A DNA stretch of 64,000 bases, from positions 15,871-79,870 of the forward strand of contig DAITVZ010000011.1 of the NCBI GenBank assembly GCA_036841525.1, written 5' to 3'. The notes under the pieces are model-generated. The model ran no database searches and was not told the DNA's origin. It saw only the letters and a program-made list of their open reading frames with translations. A program made the translations under genes and the position numbers. Positions 50,202 to 58,341 of this stretch are shown here, piece by piece. The stretch is from JAAYEA01 sp012689325. Lineage in GTDB: Bacteria > Chloroflexota > Anaerolineae > JAAYEA01. Numbering within the stretch: the stretch's first letter is position 1; the number at the start of each line of letters is the position of its first letter.

Positions 50202-51083
50202 ATGTCTCGTTTCCGCTACGATACCTCCCACGCCTGGTACAAGGGCAACACCCACATCCACACCACCGCCTCCGATGGCGGGCACACCTCCGCCGAGGTG
50301 GCTCGGATGTACGCCGAGCAAGGGTACCATTTTCTATTCCACGCCGACCACTGGGTCGCCTCCGACGTCGCCGCCGAAGCAGACCCGTACCCGCTGCTTT
50401 GGCTGGACGGCATCGAGCTGCACGGCGACGACCGCGGCGGCAACCCCTATCACATCGTCTGCCTGGGTCGCTTCCAAGGACTCGATCGGGAGATAGGTCT
50501 GGTGGCTGCCCTGGAGGCGGCGCGCGCCCAGGACGGGCTGATTATCCTGGCGCACCCGGACTGGATCGGCAACACGCTGGAGGATGCCCTGCGGTACGGC
50601 TTTGCGGGCGTCGAGGTCTATAACCACGTCTGCCGCTGGCTGAACGGCAAGAGCAGCGGCGAGGTCTACTGGCACGCCATGCTGGAGCGCAACCCCGCGA
50701 CGCTGGGCCTGGCCGTGGACGACGCCCACATCCGCCCGGAGCATCCGGGATGGAACGGCGGCTGGATCATGGTCAATGCGCCAGCCTGCACCCCCGAGGC
50801 GGTTGTGAGCGCCGTTCGCGCGGGCAACTTTTACTCCACCCTCGGCCCCGAGTTCCACGACATCCGCGCCGAGGGTCGCCGCGTGACGATCCAGACCTCC
50901 CCGGTCCAATTCGCTCGACTGGTTGGGCCCCGGCACCTCGGCGCGCGCATCGGCGACTTTGGCGGGACCACCTTTACCACAGCCACTTTCGACGTCCCGG
51001 AGAGCTGGTCCTACGCCTACCTGGAGATCGAGGACGTCTACGGCAAGCGCGCCTGGACCAACGCGCTGTTCGTCCAAGACTAG
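50202..51083 (+). CDS. PHP-domain metal-dependent phosphoesterase
   Basis: 293-residue member of the PHP superfamily. The first metal motif is GNTHIHTTASDGGHTS (H18 and H20), later ligands are in LFHADHW, LDGIELHGDD, ILAHPDW and AVDDAHIRPEH, and these give a complete trinuclear site. The C-terminal 80 residues are beta-rich (ARLVGPRHLGARIG) and may be an extra domain. It probably hydrolyses a nucleotide or sugar phosphate (for example 3'-5' or AMP-type substrates of TrpH-like PHP). The MFS gene follows 16 bases later. Confidence 0.9.
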   Translation: MSRFRYDTSHAWYKGNTHIHTTASDGGHTSAEVARMYAEQGYHFLFHADHWVASDVAAEADPYPLLWLDGIELHGDDRGGNPYHIVCLGRFQGLDREIGLVAALEAARAQDGLIILAHPDWIGNTLEDALRYGFAGVEVYNHVCRWLNGKSSGEVYWHAMLERNPATLGLAVDDAHIRPEHPGWNGGWIMVNAPACTPEAVVSAVRAGNFYSTLGPEFHDIRAEGRRVTIQTSPVQFARLVGPRHLGARIGDFGGTTFTTATFDVPESWSYAYLEIEDVYGKRAWTNALFVQD

Positions 51084-51099
51084 CGGTTCGAGGAGGGTT

Positions 51100-52278
51100 A
51101 TGGCGCTCACATCCCCACGGGCGAGCAACGGCAAGCTCGCCAAGACCGTGGGCTACTATGCTGCCTTCGTCTCTCTGGGATTGGTCTCGGCCGCGCTGGG
51201 TCCGACGCTGCCCGGCCTCGCCGAGCACACCCGCAGCGCCCTGAGCGGCATCAGCTTTGTCTTTTCCGCTCGCTCCTTCGGCTATCTGTTGGGCGCCTCC
51301 CGCGGTGGGCGGCTCTATGACCGGCTCCCCGGCCACCTGCTCATGGCAGCCGCGCTGCTGGTCACCGCCGCCCTGGTGGCCGTGACGCCGCTGATCCCCG
51401 TGATCCCGCTGCTGTTGGCGGGTTGGTTCGCCATCGGCCTGGCCGAAGGGTCCATTGACGCCGGCGGCAATACCCTGCTGATCTGGGTGCACAAGGCGAA
51501 TGTCGGGCCCTATATGCAGGCCCTGCACTTTTTCTTCGGCGTGGGGGCGTTCGTCTCGCCGCTCATCGTCGGTCGCGTCATCACCGCCACCGGCGACATC
51601 CACTGGGCCTACTGGATCGTCGCCCTGGTGCTCGTCCCCGTCAGCCTCGCCATCGCCAGGATGCCCAGCCCGGCGCCCGTGGCCGATGGCGATGCCGAAA
51701 GCAGCAGCCAGGGCTCCGACTGGGCGCTCGTCGCGCTCATCGCGCTGCTCCTTTTCGCCTTTGTCGGCACCGAGGCCAGCTATGGCGGTTGGATCTATAC
51801 CTATGCCCAGGCCATCGGCCTGGCCGGAACGGCCAGCGCCGCATACCTGACATCCGCTTTCTGGGGGGCGCTCACGCTGGGGCGCTTGCTCTCCATCCCG
51901 CTCTCGCTGCGCCTCAGCGCCCGGACCATGCTGCTGATGGACGCCATCGGCTGCCTGCTCAGCGTGGCCGTGATCCTGCTCTGGCCGGGCTCCTTGCCCG
52001 CCATCTGGATCGGCACCCTCGGCATGGGGCTCTCCATGGCTTCCGTTTTCGCCGTCGTGCTGACCGTGGCCGAGCGCAACATGCACGTCACGGGAGCCAC
52101 CACGGGTTGGTTCTTTGTCGGGGCCAGCGGCGGCAGCATGACCTTGCCGCTGATCATCGGCCAGCTCTTTGAGCGGGTGGGGCCGCAGTCGGCCATGTGG
52201 GTTATCTTGGTGGACCTTTTGCTCGCGCTGGTCATCTACCTGGCGCTGGTGCGCAAGCTCGCCAGCAGATCGCGCTAG
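51100..52278 (+). CDS. Major facilitator superfamily transporter
   Basis: 392-residue transporter with about 12 membrane helices. The loop after helix 2 reads GGRLYDRLPGHLLM, a D-R-x-P-G-H form of the MFS A motif, and GSIDAGGNTLLIWVHKAN resembles sugar-permease members related to fucose/glucose transporters. The cytoplasmic centre loop is short (DGDAESSSQGSDW). ATG 51100 follows GAGGAGGG. It is co-transcribed with the PHP protein and likely imports a sugar or its phosphate-free derivative. A clear terminator lies 14 bases after the stop. Confidence 0.9.
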   Translation: MALTSPRASNGKLAKTVGYYAAFVSLGLVSAALGPTLPGLAEHTRSALSGISFVFSARSFGYLLGASRGGRLYDRLPGHLLMAAALLVTAALVAVTPLIPVIPLLLAGWFAIGLAEGSIDAGGNTLLIWVHKANVGPYMQALHFFFGVGAFVSPLIVGRVITATGDIHWAYWIVALVLVPVSLAIARMPSPAPVADGDAESSSQGSDWALVALIALLLFAFVGTEASYGGWIYTYAQAIGLAGTASAAYLTSAFWGALTLGRLLSIPLSLRLSARTMLLMDAIGCLLSVAVILLWPGSLPAIWIGTLGMGLSMASVFAVVLTVAERNMHVTGATTGWFFVGASGGSMTLPLIIGQLFERVGPQSAMWVILVDLLLALVIYLALVRKLASRSR

Positions 52279-52292
52279 TCGCCCCAATCGAA

Positions 52293-52327
52293 AAAGGCCC
52301 CCTGTGAGTTCATCACAGGGGGCCTTT
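52293..52327. terminator. 15-bp perfect hairpin after the MFS gene
   Basis: AAAGGCCCCCTGTGA (52293-52307) and TCACAGGGGGCCTTT (52313-52327) pair perfectly around the 5-base loop GTTCA. It is the strongest terminator in the window and sits between the MFS gene and the convergent CsbD-like gene. Confidence 0.85.
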
Positions 52328-52353
52328 GGAGTTATGTTGTTCGGTTCCGGTGA

Positions 52354-52590
52354 TTAGCCGCCTCGGCTGACGATGATGCCGTCGAGGACTTTGTTGACTT
52401 CTTCGCGAGCTTTACGCTGGCTGAAGCCGCACTTGCCTCCGATGAGGTGGCAGATCTCGTCGTGCTGATGGGCGATCCCATCCAGATCCTTGTCAGAGAC
52501 CTTGTCTCCCCATCGCGCCCGAATGGCCGCCTTCACGTCGTCCCATTTTTCCGTCAGAACCTTCTCGATCTTTTCTGCAGTGATAGCCAT
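52354..52590 (-). CDS. CsbD-like small stress protein
   Basis: 78 residues, all soluble. KWDDVKAAIRARWGDKVSDKDLDGIA and the EEVNKVLDG ending match the CsbD pattern (W..lk..wG.l...dl..i). CsbD is a general-stress protein of unknown biochemistry. Unlike typical CsbD, it has C47 and C54 in ICHLIGGKCGF. AGAGGAGAAG precedes the ATG, and a promoter is at 52641-52669. A paralogue sharing the same Cys motif is encoded 90 bases upstream (52681-52896). Confidence 0.75.
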   Translation of the reverse strand: MAITAEKIEKVLTEKWDDVKAAIRARWGDKVSDKDLDGIAHQHDEICHLIGGKCGFSQRKAREEVNKVLDGIIVSRGG

Positions 52591-52640
52591 CTTGACTTCT
52601 CCTCTATTGGCGAATCCAGATCAGCCTGCTTGCCTATTTC

Positions 52641-52669
52641 ATCGTATCACATTTTGGGTCGCAGCGCAA
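52641..52669 (-). promoter_or_regulatory. Promoter of the CsbD-like gene
   Basis: Minus strand: TTGCGC (52669-52664), 17 bases and TACGAT (52646-52641), about 45 bases upstream of the start codon. Confidence 0.5.
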
Positions 52670-52680
52670 GCTTGGCTGCG

Positions 52681-52896
52681 TCATAGTCTCTTGAACACTG
52701 GGGGTCCAGGGTTATAGTACATTTGACCGACGATAGGATCCACCTTGAGGCTCGTGGTGTGCCGATCAAGTCCGCACTGCTCGTTCAGGAGGTGGCACAG
52801 CTTGTCTCGGCCTGCCGATATCCGCTCAACCTCTTTATAGTCATACCGCTCTCGCTTGCCGCGAAACAGTCGTCCAATGCGTTTGATAGCGTTCAT
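52681..52896 (-). CDS. Small CsbD-related protein with CHLxxxxCG motif
   Basis: 71 residues, very basic N terminus (KRIGRLFRGKRERYDYK). Residues 29-45, GRDKLCHLLNEQCGLDR, line up with HDEICHLIGGKCGFSQR of the neighbouring CsbD-like protein: C34 and C41 are spaced as in the neighbour. The N-terminal W-containing half of CsbD is missing, so it may be a shortened paralogue or a distinct binding partner. Start at 52896 follows AAGGGGG; an upstream frame to 53013 would cover the promoter and operator and is rejected. Unknown function. Confidence 0.6.
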   Translation of the reverse strand: MNAIKRIGRLFRGKRERYDYKEVERISAGRDKLCHLLNEQCGLDRHTTSLKVDPIVGQMYYNPGPPVFKRL

Positions 52897-52972
52897 GCTG
52901 TATCCCCCTTCCGGGATGCCAGCTGCTTTGGTGATCATCCCGCTAATCGTTTGCTTCCAACCTTCATGAGTG

Positions 52973-52978
52973 ATTATA
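52973..52978 (-). promoter_or_regulatory. TATAAT -10 box of the small CsbD-related gene
   Basis: Perfect TATAAT on the minus strand, about 75 bases upstream of the start at 52896. The -35 position falls within the palindromes at 52987-53009. Confidence 0.55.
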
Positions 52979-52986
52979 CAGATGGA

Positions 52987-53009
52987 GGGATATCCCGATA
53001 TGATATCGG
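52987..53009. promoter_or_regulatory. Overlapping palindromic operator-like sites
   Basis: GGGATATCCC (52987-52996) and CCGATATGATATCGG (52995-53009, odd centre) are both perfect palindromes and share two bases. They sit where the -35 box of the downstream minus-strand TATAAT promoter should be, and between that gene and the hybrid kinase stop (53043). Typical of a repressor or activator site; the binding protein is unknown. Confidence 0.55.
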
Positions 53010-53042
53010 TCATACGGCGAGCAGAGGACTCGAGTTGGGCGG

Positions 53043-56000
53043 CTAACCTCCCATCTGTGGGTCCGCGCGCCGGCGGGCTCGCGCCAAGGCCTCACGAAGC
53101 TCTTCCACCCGGACTGGCTTGCTGATATAGCCGTCCATGCCCGCCGCCAGGCAGACCTCTCGGTCTCCCTGCATGGCATAGGCCGTCATGGCCACCATAT
53201 AAGGGCGCTTCTCGGCTGGCCACCCGGCCGCAACGCTGCGCGCTGCCTCCAGGCCATCCATCTCGGGCATCTGCACGTCCATCAGGACCACATCGTACGA
53301 CTGCCGGCGCAATGCCTGCAACACCTCCAGGCCGTTGGCGGCCACATCGGCGCGGTAGCCCAGCCGTTCCAGGATCTTGAGCACCACTTTCTGGTTGATC
53401 AGGTTGTCCTCGGCCACCAACACGCGCAAAGGTTGCGCCGCTGGCTCTGCCGCTTCCGGCTCGGGCGGGCGCACACCTTCCCGCGGGGCCGCCCCGGCGC
53501 CAGGTATATCCGCCAGGGCGACTGCCTGGATCGTAAAGTGGAAGGTCGAGCCGCGGCCCAGCTCGCTCTCAACCCAGATGCGCCCCCCCATCAGCTCTGC
53601 CAGCCGGCGCGAGATGGTTAGCCCCAGACCCGTGCCTCCGTAGCGGCGGGTGATGGAGCCATCTGCTTGGGTGAAGGCGTCGAATATCCGTTCCGTGTCC
53701 TCGAACGCGATGCCGACCCCGGTATCCCGCACCGCGAAATGCAACGTATGGCGAATCCCGTCATGGCCCTCGGAAGCCACCGAGACCGCCACTTCGCCCC
53801 GCTCGGTGAACTTGACTGCATTGCCCAGGAGGTTCACCAACACCTGGCGGAGGCGAGAGGGATCGCCCAGTAGCCGGCGAGGCGCCCCAGGAGACAGCGC
53901 GAACGACAGCTTGAGCTTCTTCTGTGCCGCCAGCGCGCTGACCAACTCCAGCGACTCTTCCACGCAGGTGCGCAGGTCAAAATCCTGCTCCTCCAGGGCC
54001 AAGCGCCCCGCCTCGATCTTGGAGAAATCCAGGATATCGTTGATCAGCGATAGCAGCGCGTCCCCGGAGAGGCGGATCGTCTCGGCGTAGCCCCGCTGCT
54101 CAGGGCTGAGCGGCGAATCCAGCATCAGGCCGCCCATGCCGATGATCGCGTTCAGCGGCGTGCGTATCTCGTGCGACATGTTGGCCAAGAACTCGCTCTT
54201 GGCGCGAGAGGCCGCCTCCGCGGCGTCCCGCGCCCGAGCCAGCTCGCGCTCCGCCAGCCGCTTCTCCAGCGCCGCAGAGAGCGACGAGGCCGCAATCCGG
54301 AGAAGCCGCACCTCCGCCTCGGACCACACCCGTCCATCCCGACATCGCTCCAGCATGACCAACCCAAACAGACGCTCCTGAACCCTCAGCGGCAGCGCCA
54401 GGACGGCCCGGATGCCGTGGCGCGACAGAACGCGACCCTCGTCCTCCGGGAGATCGGCGACGGCGCCCCAGATCGGCTCGCCGAGGCCCAGCAGCGCCCT
54501 CCAGCGTGGCAGCGTAGCCGCTGAGGAGATCGGCGGCGCCGCGGCCTCGAGTTGGGGCGGCGCATCTCTGTCGCGCCACTCGGCCACCTGCGCAGCCATC
54601 GCCTCATCCGAGAGCGCAGCCATCTCGAAAGCCCGCACGCGGTCCGCCTGCGCTACTTCGCCCAGTTCGGCAAGCACCGGATCGTACATCTCGCCGCCTT
54701 GCGCGACGCCCAAGAGGTGCTGCTGTATCCGCATGAGAGCCAGCAGGTAGCGCTCCCGCACCTGCAACTCCTCCAGCGCCCGCCGGCGCTCGCTGATATC
54801 GTGCATGACGAACACGACGCCCAGCGGCGCGGCGTTGGCGTCGCGCAACACGCCCAAAGCCACCGCCGCCGCGTACGGCCGACCATCGCCTGGCATCAGC
54901 ATGTACTCGGTCCGCAGCACGCCCCCGTCCCGCGCCACCGCGCCCATCTCGCGCCGGGCGCGCTCCCTGTCCTCCACCGCGACAAGCCCATCGATGGAGG
55001 TTCCAAGCATCTCCTGCTGGCTGGCGTAGCCCTGGCGCTGCCAGGCGGAGCGGTTGCAGTTGGTGATCGTTCCCTCCGCCGTCGCGACCACGACGGCATC
55101 AGGGGAAGAGTCGAAAATGGCGTTGACCAGATCATGCTCGCGGCGCAAAGCTTGCTCGCTCTGCAGTCGGGCGATGGTGCTGGCGAATAGAGCTGCCGTC
55201 GTCTCCCAGGCCGTCCGAACCGACGGCGTGAACGAGTCCAAAATCCGCGAGCCAACCACCAGGCAGGCGACCGCCCTCTCTTCATGGGTCATCGGGATGA
55301 TCCCCAGCCCGCGCAGCCCTTCCTCCAGCATCGGGCCGTCCAAATCGGCGGCGTCGCCATAGATGGCGCGCCCATCCCGAACTTGGCTGGCGCGCGCCGC
55401 GCCAATCGGCTGGCCACTTATCTGGTTCGCCAGGCGCTCCGAGAGGCCACGGTGCGCCGCAAGGCGCAGCTCACCGCTCAGGCGATCGGCCACATAGAGC
55501 GCGCCGACATCCGCCCCGACCTCCAGCGCCGCATCCAGGCAGAGCTCCAAGGCGCCATCCAGCGACTGCACCGACGCCAGCGCCTCGGCCACCGAACGCT
55601 GGATACGATTGAGGTCCTCCGCCTGCCGGCGCTGCGTGATATCTCTCAAGATGATCATCCGGCCCGAGATAAAGCCCCGAGGCCCCAGCAGCGCCGACAT
55701 CCGCAATTCATAGGCGCGCCGGACAGGATCGCCAAGCCAGACCTCGCGCTGCCCCTCCAAGGCCCCTTGCCAGCCAGCCAGGACGTCGGGCCAGGGAGAG
55801 CCAAGTTGCGCCAGACTCTTGCCCTCCAGCAGCCTGGCTGGCCCCAGCAGCTCCTGGGCGGCCGGATTCGCGTCCAGGATGCCCCACTCCTTGTCCAGTA
55901 CCACCACGCCGTCGGCCATGCCTTGCACCAGCGCCTCGCAGGCGATCGGCGTCAGGTCCAAAAGCCGATAGCGGAACAGGGCCAGCCCGATCACGATGGA

Positions 56001-56654
56001 TGAGAAGCCAAAGCTGAGGGGGGTAAGGTCGAGCTCCGGATGCGGAGTCACATAAAAGATGCCGAGCAGGTTGACGGCGAGGGGAAGTGCGGCCCCCACT
56101 GCCAGAAGCCAGCCCTGCCTCCGCTGCACGCGCGGGGCATGGAGGGTCGCGTAGGCCAGCGTCACCACCCCTGCGATCACCAGAGTGTACGAGTATGCCA
56201 AGTGGAGGAAAAAGACCGCCCCGAACCGAGGGACATTCAGCAGGATCAGCCCATCGGCGTGGAGGACCTGCCAGCTCCGCCACACCAATCCGTGGGCCTC
56301 GTTCGTCCACTTGGCCGCGAGGGTCACGAGAGGGACCAGGCAGAGAAGGAGAGCTCGCCCTTTGGCCAGCCGGCGGCTCAGACCTGCATAGTGCAACGCA
56401 AAGCCGACCCACCCGACCGGCACCGCGACCAACCCTACGTACCAGACATCCGACCAGAACAGCGCGGCGGGCTCGGCCCCGCTGGTCATGCTCAAGATCG
56501 TCGCGCCGGCCCAAAGGCCCACGGCGGCCACTGCCAAAGCGAACGCCCTCGCGCCAGGGGTGGCCCGCCGCTGCCAGACGTAGCCGGCCATGACCAATGA
56601 TACGAGCGTGGTGAGCAGCAGGCCAGCCAGGTAAGCAGCATAGTACCAGTGCAT
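53043..56654 (-). CDS. Hybrid sensor histidine kinase/response regulator with N-terminal 7TM module
   Basis: 1203-residue sensor. Domains: 7TM histidine-kinase N module (about 1-225, seven hydrophobic helices), PAS (240-345, FISGRMIILRDITQRRQ), GAF (360-500), PAS (510-630, ending VMHDISERRRALEELQ), GAF (640-790), HisKA with phospho-acceptor H828 in NMSHEIRTPLNAIIG, HATPase_c (about 925-1040: NLLGNAVKFTERG, RDTGVGIAF, GGTGLGLTISRRL) and a receiver domain with D1126 in VVLMDVQMPEMDG. All phospho-sites are intact. No separate partner is adjacent. Start at 56654 has GGAG seven bases upstream. It is divergent from hisI-hisG with closely spaced promoters. Confidence 0.93.
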   Translation of the reverse strand: MHWYYAAYLAGLLLTTLVSLVMAGYVWQRRATPGARAFALAVAAVGLWAGATILSMTSGAEPAALFWSDVWYVGLVAVPVGWVGFALHYAGLSRRLAKGRALLLCLVPLVTLAAKWTNEAHGLVWRSWQVLHADGLILLNVPRFGAVFFLHLAYSYTLVIAGVVTLAYATLHAPRVQRRQGWLLAVGAALPLAVNLLGIFYVTPHPELDLTPLSFGFSSIVIGLALFRYRLLDLTPIACEALVQGMADGVVVLDKEWGILDANPAAQELLGPARLLEGKSLAQLGSPWPDVLAGWQGALEGQREVWLGDPVRRAYELRMSALLGPRGFISGRMIILRDITQRRQAEDLNRIQRSVAEALASVQSLDGALELCLDAALEVGADVGALYVADRLSGELRLAAHRGLSERLANQISGQPIGAARASQVRDGRAIYGDAADLDGPMLEEGLRGLGIIPMTHEERAVACLVVGSRILDSFTPSVRTAWETTAALFASTIARLQSEQALRREHDLVNAIFDSSPDAVVVATAEGTITNCNRSAWQRQGYASQQEMLGTSIDGLVAVEDRERARREMGAVARDGGVLRTEYMLMPGDGRPYAAAVALGVLRDANAAPLGVVFVMHDISERRRALEELQVRERYLLALMRIQQHLLGVAQGGEMYDPVLAELGEVAQADRVRAFEMAALSDEAMAAQVAEWRDRDAPPQLEAAAPPISSAATLPRWRALLGLGEPIWGAVADLPEDEGRVLSRHGIRAVLALPLRVQERLFGLVMLERCRDGRVWSEAEVRLLRIAASSLSAALEKRLAERELARARDAAEAASRAKSEFLANMSHEIRTPLNAIIGMGGLMLDSPLSPEQRGYAETIRLSGDALLSLINDILDFSKIEAGRLALEEQDFDLRTCVEESLELVSALAAQKKLKLSFALSPGAPRRLLGDPSRLRQVLVNLLGNAVKFTERGEVAVSVASEGHDGIRHTLHFAVRDTGVGIAFEDTERIFDAFTQADGSITRRYGGTGLGLTISRRLAELMGGRIWVESELGRGSTFHFTIQAVALADIPGAGAAPREGVRPPEPEAAEPAAQPLRVLVAEDNLINQKVVLKILERLGYRADVAANGLEVLQALRRQSYDVVLMDVQMPEMDGLEAARSVAAGWPAEKRPYMVAMTAYAMQGDREVCLAAGMDGYISKPVRVEELREALARARRRADPQMGG

Positions 56655-56724
56655 AGAGGCTCCGTGCATACAGTGGATCAGTGGTCCGCCAGGGACTGCG
56701 CCTCATGGGCGTCAGCGGACTTGC

Positions 56725-56753
56725 ACTATACATCCCAAGAGCCGGCCTGTCAA
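56725..56753 (-). promoter_or_regulatory. Promoter of the hybrid kinase gene
   Basis: Minus strand: perfect TTGACA (56753-56748), 17 bases and TATAGT (56730-56725), about 70 bases upstream of the kinase start. Confidence 0.7.
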
Positions 56754-56759
56754 CTTGGA

Positions 56760-56787
56760 TTGACATCAGCAAAAAAACAAGTAAACT
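56760..56787 (+). promoter_or_regulatory. hisI-hisG promoter
   Basis: Perfect TTGACA (56760-56765), 16 bases and TAAACT (56782-56787), about 75 bases upstream of hisI. The two divergent -35 boxes form an inverted repeat, TGTCAA-N6-TTGACA. Confidence 0.65.
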
Positions 56788-56862
56788 AGACCGACTGGGC
56801 GGCCAGGGTAAATGGGGCGCAGGTAGCTCAGAGACGAACCAGGACACGCAGGTGGAGGAGCC

Positions 56863-57300
56863 ATGAGCAAAGCGCTGGAAGAGGGGAATGAGCTGGAACT
56901 GGATTTCACCAAACTCGTCCAAGTGGGCCAGCTTGGCGTCCCGGTGGTCCCGGTGGTGGTGCAGGACGCTGACACGCACGAGGTGTTGATCCTCGCCTAT
57001 GCCAACGAGGCCGCCCTGCAACACTCGTTGCAGACCGGCACCGCTACTTTCTGGAGCACCTCTCGGAACGAGCTCTGGATCAAGGGCGCCACCTCCGGCG
57101 ACTCGCTGCGGATCGTCGAGGTTCGTGTCAACTGCGAGCAGAACTCGCTCCTCTACCTCGTGCGGCCATTGGGCCAGGGCGCCTGTCACACCAAGGATCC
57201 CGCGTCCGGCAGGGCCCGCTCCAGTTGCTATTATCGCAGGATCGCTGGCAACCAGCTCGAGTTCGCTGCTTGGCCAGTCACATCAGATAGAGAGGGATAG
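56863..57300 (+). CDS. hisI: Phosphoribosyl-AMP cyclohydrolase
   Basis: 145-residue HisI, which opens the purine ring of PR-AMP in step 3 of histidine synthesis. ATFWSTSRNELWIKGATSGD is diagnostic, and the zinc cysteines C91, C108 (GACHT) and C122 (SSCYYR) are in place. The Mg2+ motif, normally DCDxDALL, reads N90-C-E92-Q-N94-SLL, so the three Asp ligands are replaced. No HisE domain is fused. GGAGGAG precedes the ATG. hisG follows five bases later. The promoter is shared with the divergent kinase region. Confidence 0.93.
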   Translation: MSKALEEGNELELDFTKLVQVGQLGVPVVPVVVQDADTHEVLILAYANEAALQHSLQTGTATFWSTSRNELWIKGATSGDSLRIVEVRVNCEQNSLLYLVRPLGQGACHTKDPASGRARSSCYYRRIAGNQLEFAAWPVTSDREG

Positions 57301-57305
57301 CGCAG

Positions 57306-58178
57306 ATGCCAACGCTCAAGCTGGGCGTGCCGAAAGGCAGCCTCCAAGATTCCACCGTGCGGCTTTTCGAAAAGGCGGGGTACAAGATCATCGTGCGAGA
57401 CCGTTCCTACGTTCCGGTGATCGATGACCCCGAGATCGAGTGTCTCATGTTCCGCGCGCAAGAGATGGCGCGTTATGTCGAGCGCGGCATCATGGATGTC
57501 GGCCTCACGGGGCAGGACTGGATCATGGAGAATGACGCGGACGTGGTTGAGGTGGAAGACCTGGTCTATAGCAAGCAGACCTCGCAGCCTTACCGCTGGG
57601 TGGTGGCCGTGCCACAGGATTCGGATATCCACAGCGTCAAGGATCTGCAAGGCAAGCGGATCGCCACCGAGTTGGTCCAGGCGACCAGGCGCTACCTGGC
57701 GCAACACGGCGTGCAGGCCGAGGTGGAATACTCGTGGGGCGCCACCGAGATCAAGGCCCCGCTCCTCGTGGACGCCATCGTGGAGGGCACCGAGACCGGC
57801 TCGTCGCTGCGGGCCAACCGCCTCCGCATCGTGGACACGGTGACCGAGTCCACCACCAAGTTGATCGCCAACCGGCAGGCCTGGGCCGACGATTGGAAGC
57901 GCGACAAGATCCAGACGCTGGCCATCCTCCTCAAGGGCGCGCTGGAGGCCGAGGCCAAGGTCGGCCTCAAGATGAACGTGCCCAAGGACAAGCTGGCCGA
58001 CGTCTCCAAGCAGCTTCCCTCGCTGCACACCCCGACCATCTCGGCCCAATCCGACCCGGAATGGGTGGCCATCGAGGTCATCACCGACGTGCACATCGTC
58101 CGCGACCTCATCCCCAAGCTCAAGAAGGCCGGGGCCTCCGGCATCGTAGAGTACCCGCTGAACAAAGTCATCTATTAG
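57306..58178 (+). CDS. hisG: ATP phosphoribosyltransferase (long, regulated form)
   Basis: 290-residue HisG catalysing the first step of histidine synthesis. LKLGVPKGSLQDSTVRLFEKAG starts the catalytic periplasmic-binding-like domains; DVGLTGQDWIMEN and KRIATELVQATRRYLAQHG follow. VDAIVEGTETGSSLRANRLRI is the PRPP-binding motif. The last 75 residues (KVGLKMNVPKDKLADVSKQLP) form the ACT-like histidine-feedback domain, so it is HisG-long and needs no HisZ. Other his genes are elsewhere. A canonical terminator follows the stop. Confidence 0.97.
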   Translation: MPTLKLGVPKGSLQDSTVRLFEKAGYKIIVRDRSYVPVIDDPEIECLMFRAQEMARYVERGIMDVGLTGQDWIMENDADVVEVEDLVYSKQTSQPYRWVVAVPQDSDIHSVKDLQGKRIATELVQATRRYLAQHGVQAEVEYSWGATEIKAPLLVDAIVEGTETGSSLRANRLRIVDTVTESTTKLIANRQAWADDWKRDKIQTLAILLKGALEAEAKVGLKMNVPKDKLADVSKQLPSLHTPTISAQSDPEWVAIEVITDVHIVRDLIPKLKKAGASGIVEYPLNKVIY

Positions 58179-58190
58179 CCGGACCGCTCG

Positions 58191-58233
58191 CGCCGCCAGC
58201 GCCCCGCCACTGCGGGCTGCTGGCGGCGTTTTT
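58191..58233 (+). terminator. Rho-independent terminator of hisI-hisG
   Basis: CGCCGCCAGC (58191-58200) and GCTGGCGGCG (58219-58228) form a 10-bp stem; an inner CCCGC/GCGGG may extend it. The stem is followed directly by TTTTT (58229-58233), the only such U-tract terminator seen clearly in the window. Confidence 0.88.
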
Positions 58234-58254
58234 CGTGCCCTTCGCTGCCGCGAT

Positions 58255-58282
58255 TTGACACCTCTCCCGCCCCGAATATAAT
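58255..58282 (+). promoter_or_regulatory. Consensus promoter of marR-ABC operon
   Basis: Perfect TTGACA (58255-58260), 16 bases and perfect TATAAT (58277-58282): the best sigma-70-type promoter in the window. Confidence 0.85.
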
Positions 58283-58289
58283 GCGATTC

Positions 58290-58309
58290 CGAAATGTTCG
58301 TCAGCGAAC
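58290..58309. promoter_or_regulatory. Candidate MarR operator
   Basis: CGAA-ATG-TTCG (58290-58300) overlaps GTTCG-TCAG-CGAAC (58296-58309), both inverted repeats, immediately downstream of the -10 box. A bound repressor would block initiation, as in MarR autoregulation. Confidence 0.45.
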
Positions 58310-58341
58310 CGTCTGCCGTGAGGGGACGGAGGGAGGAAGCT

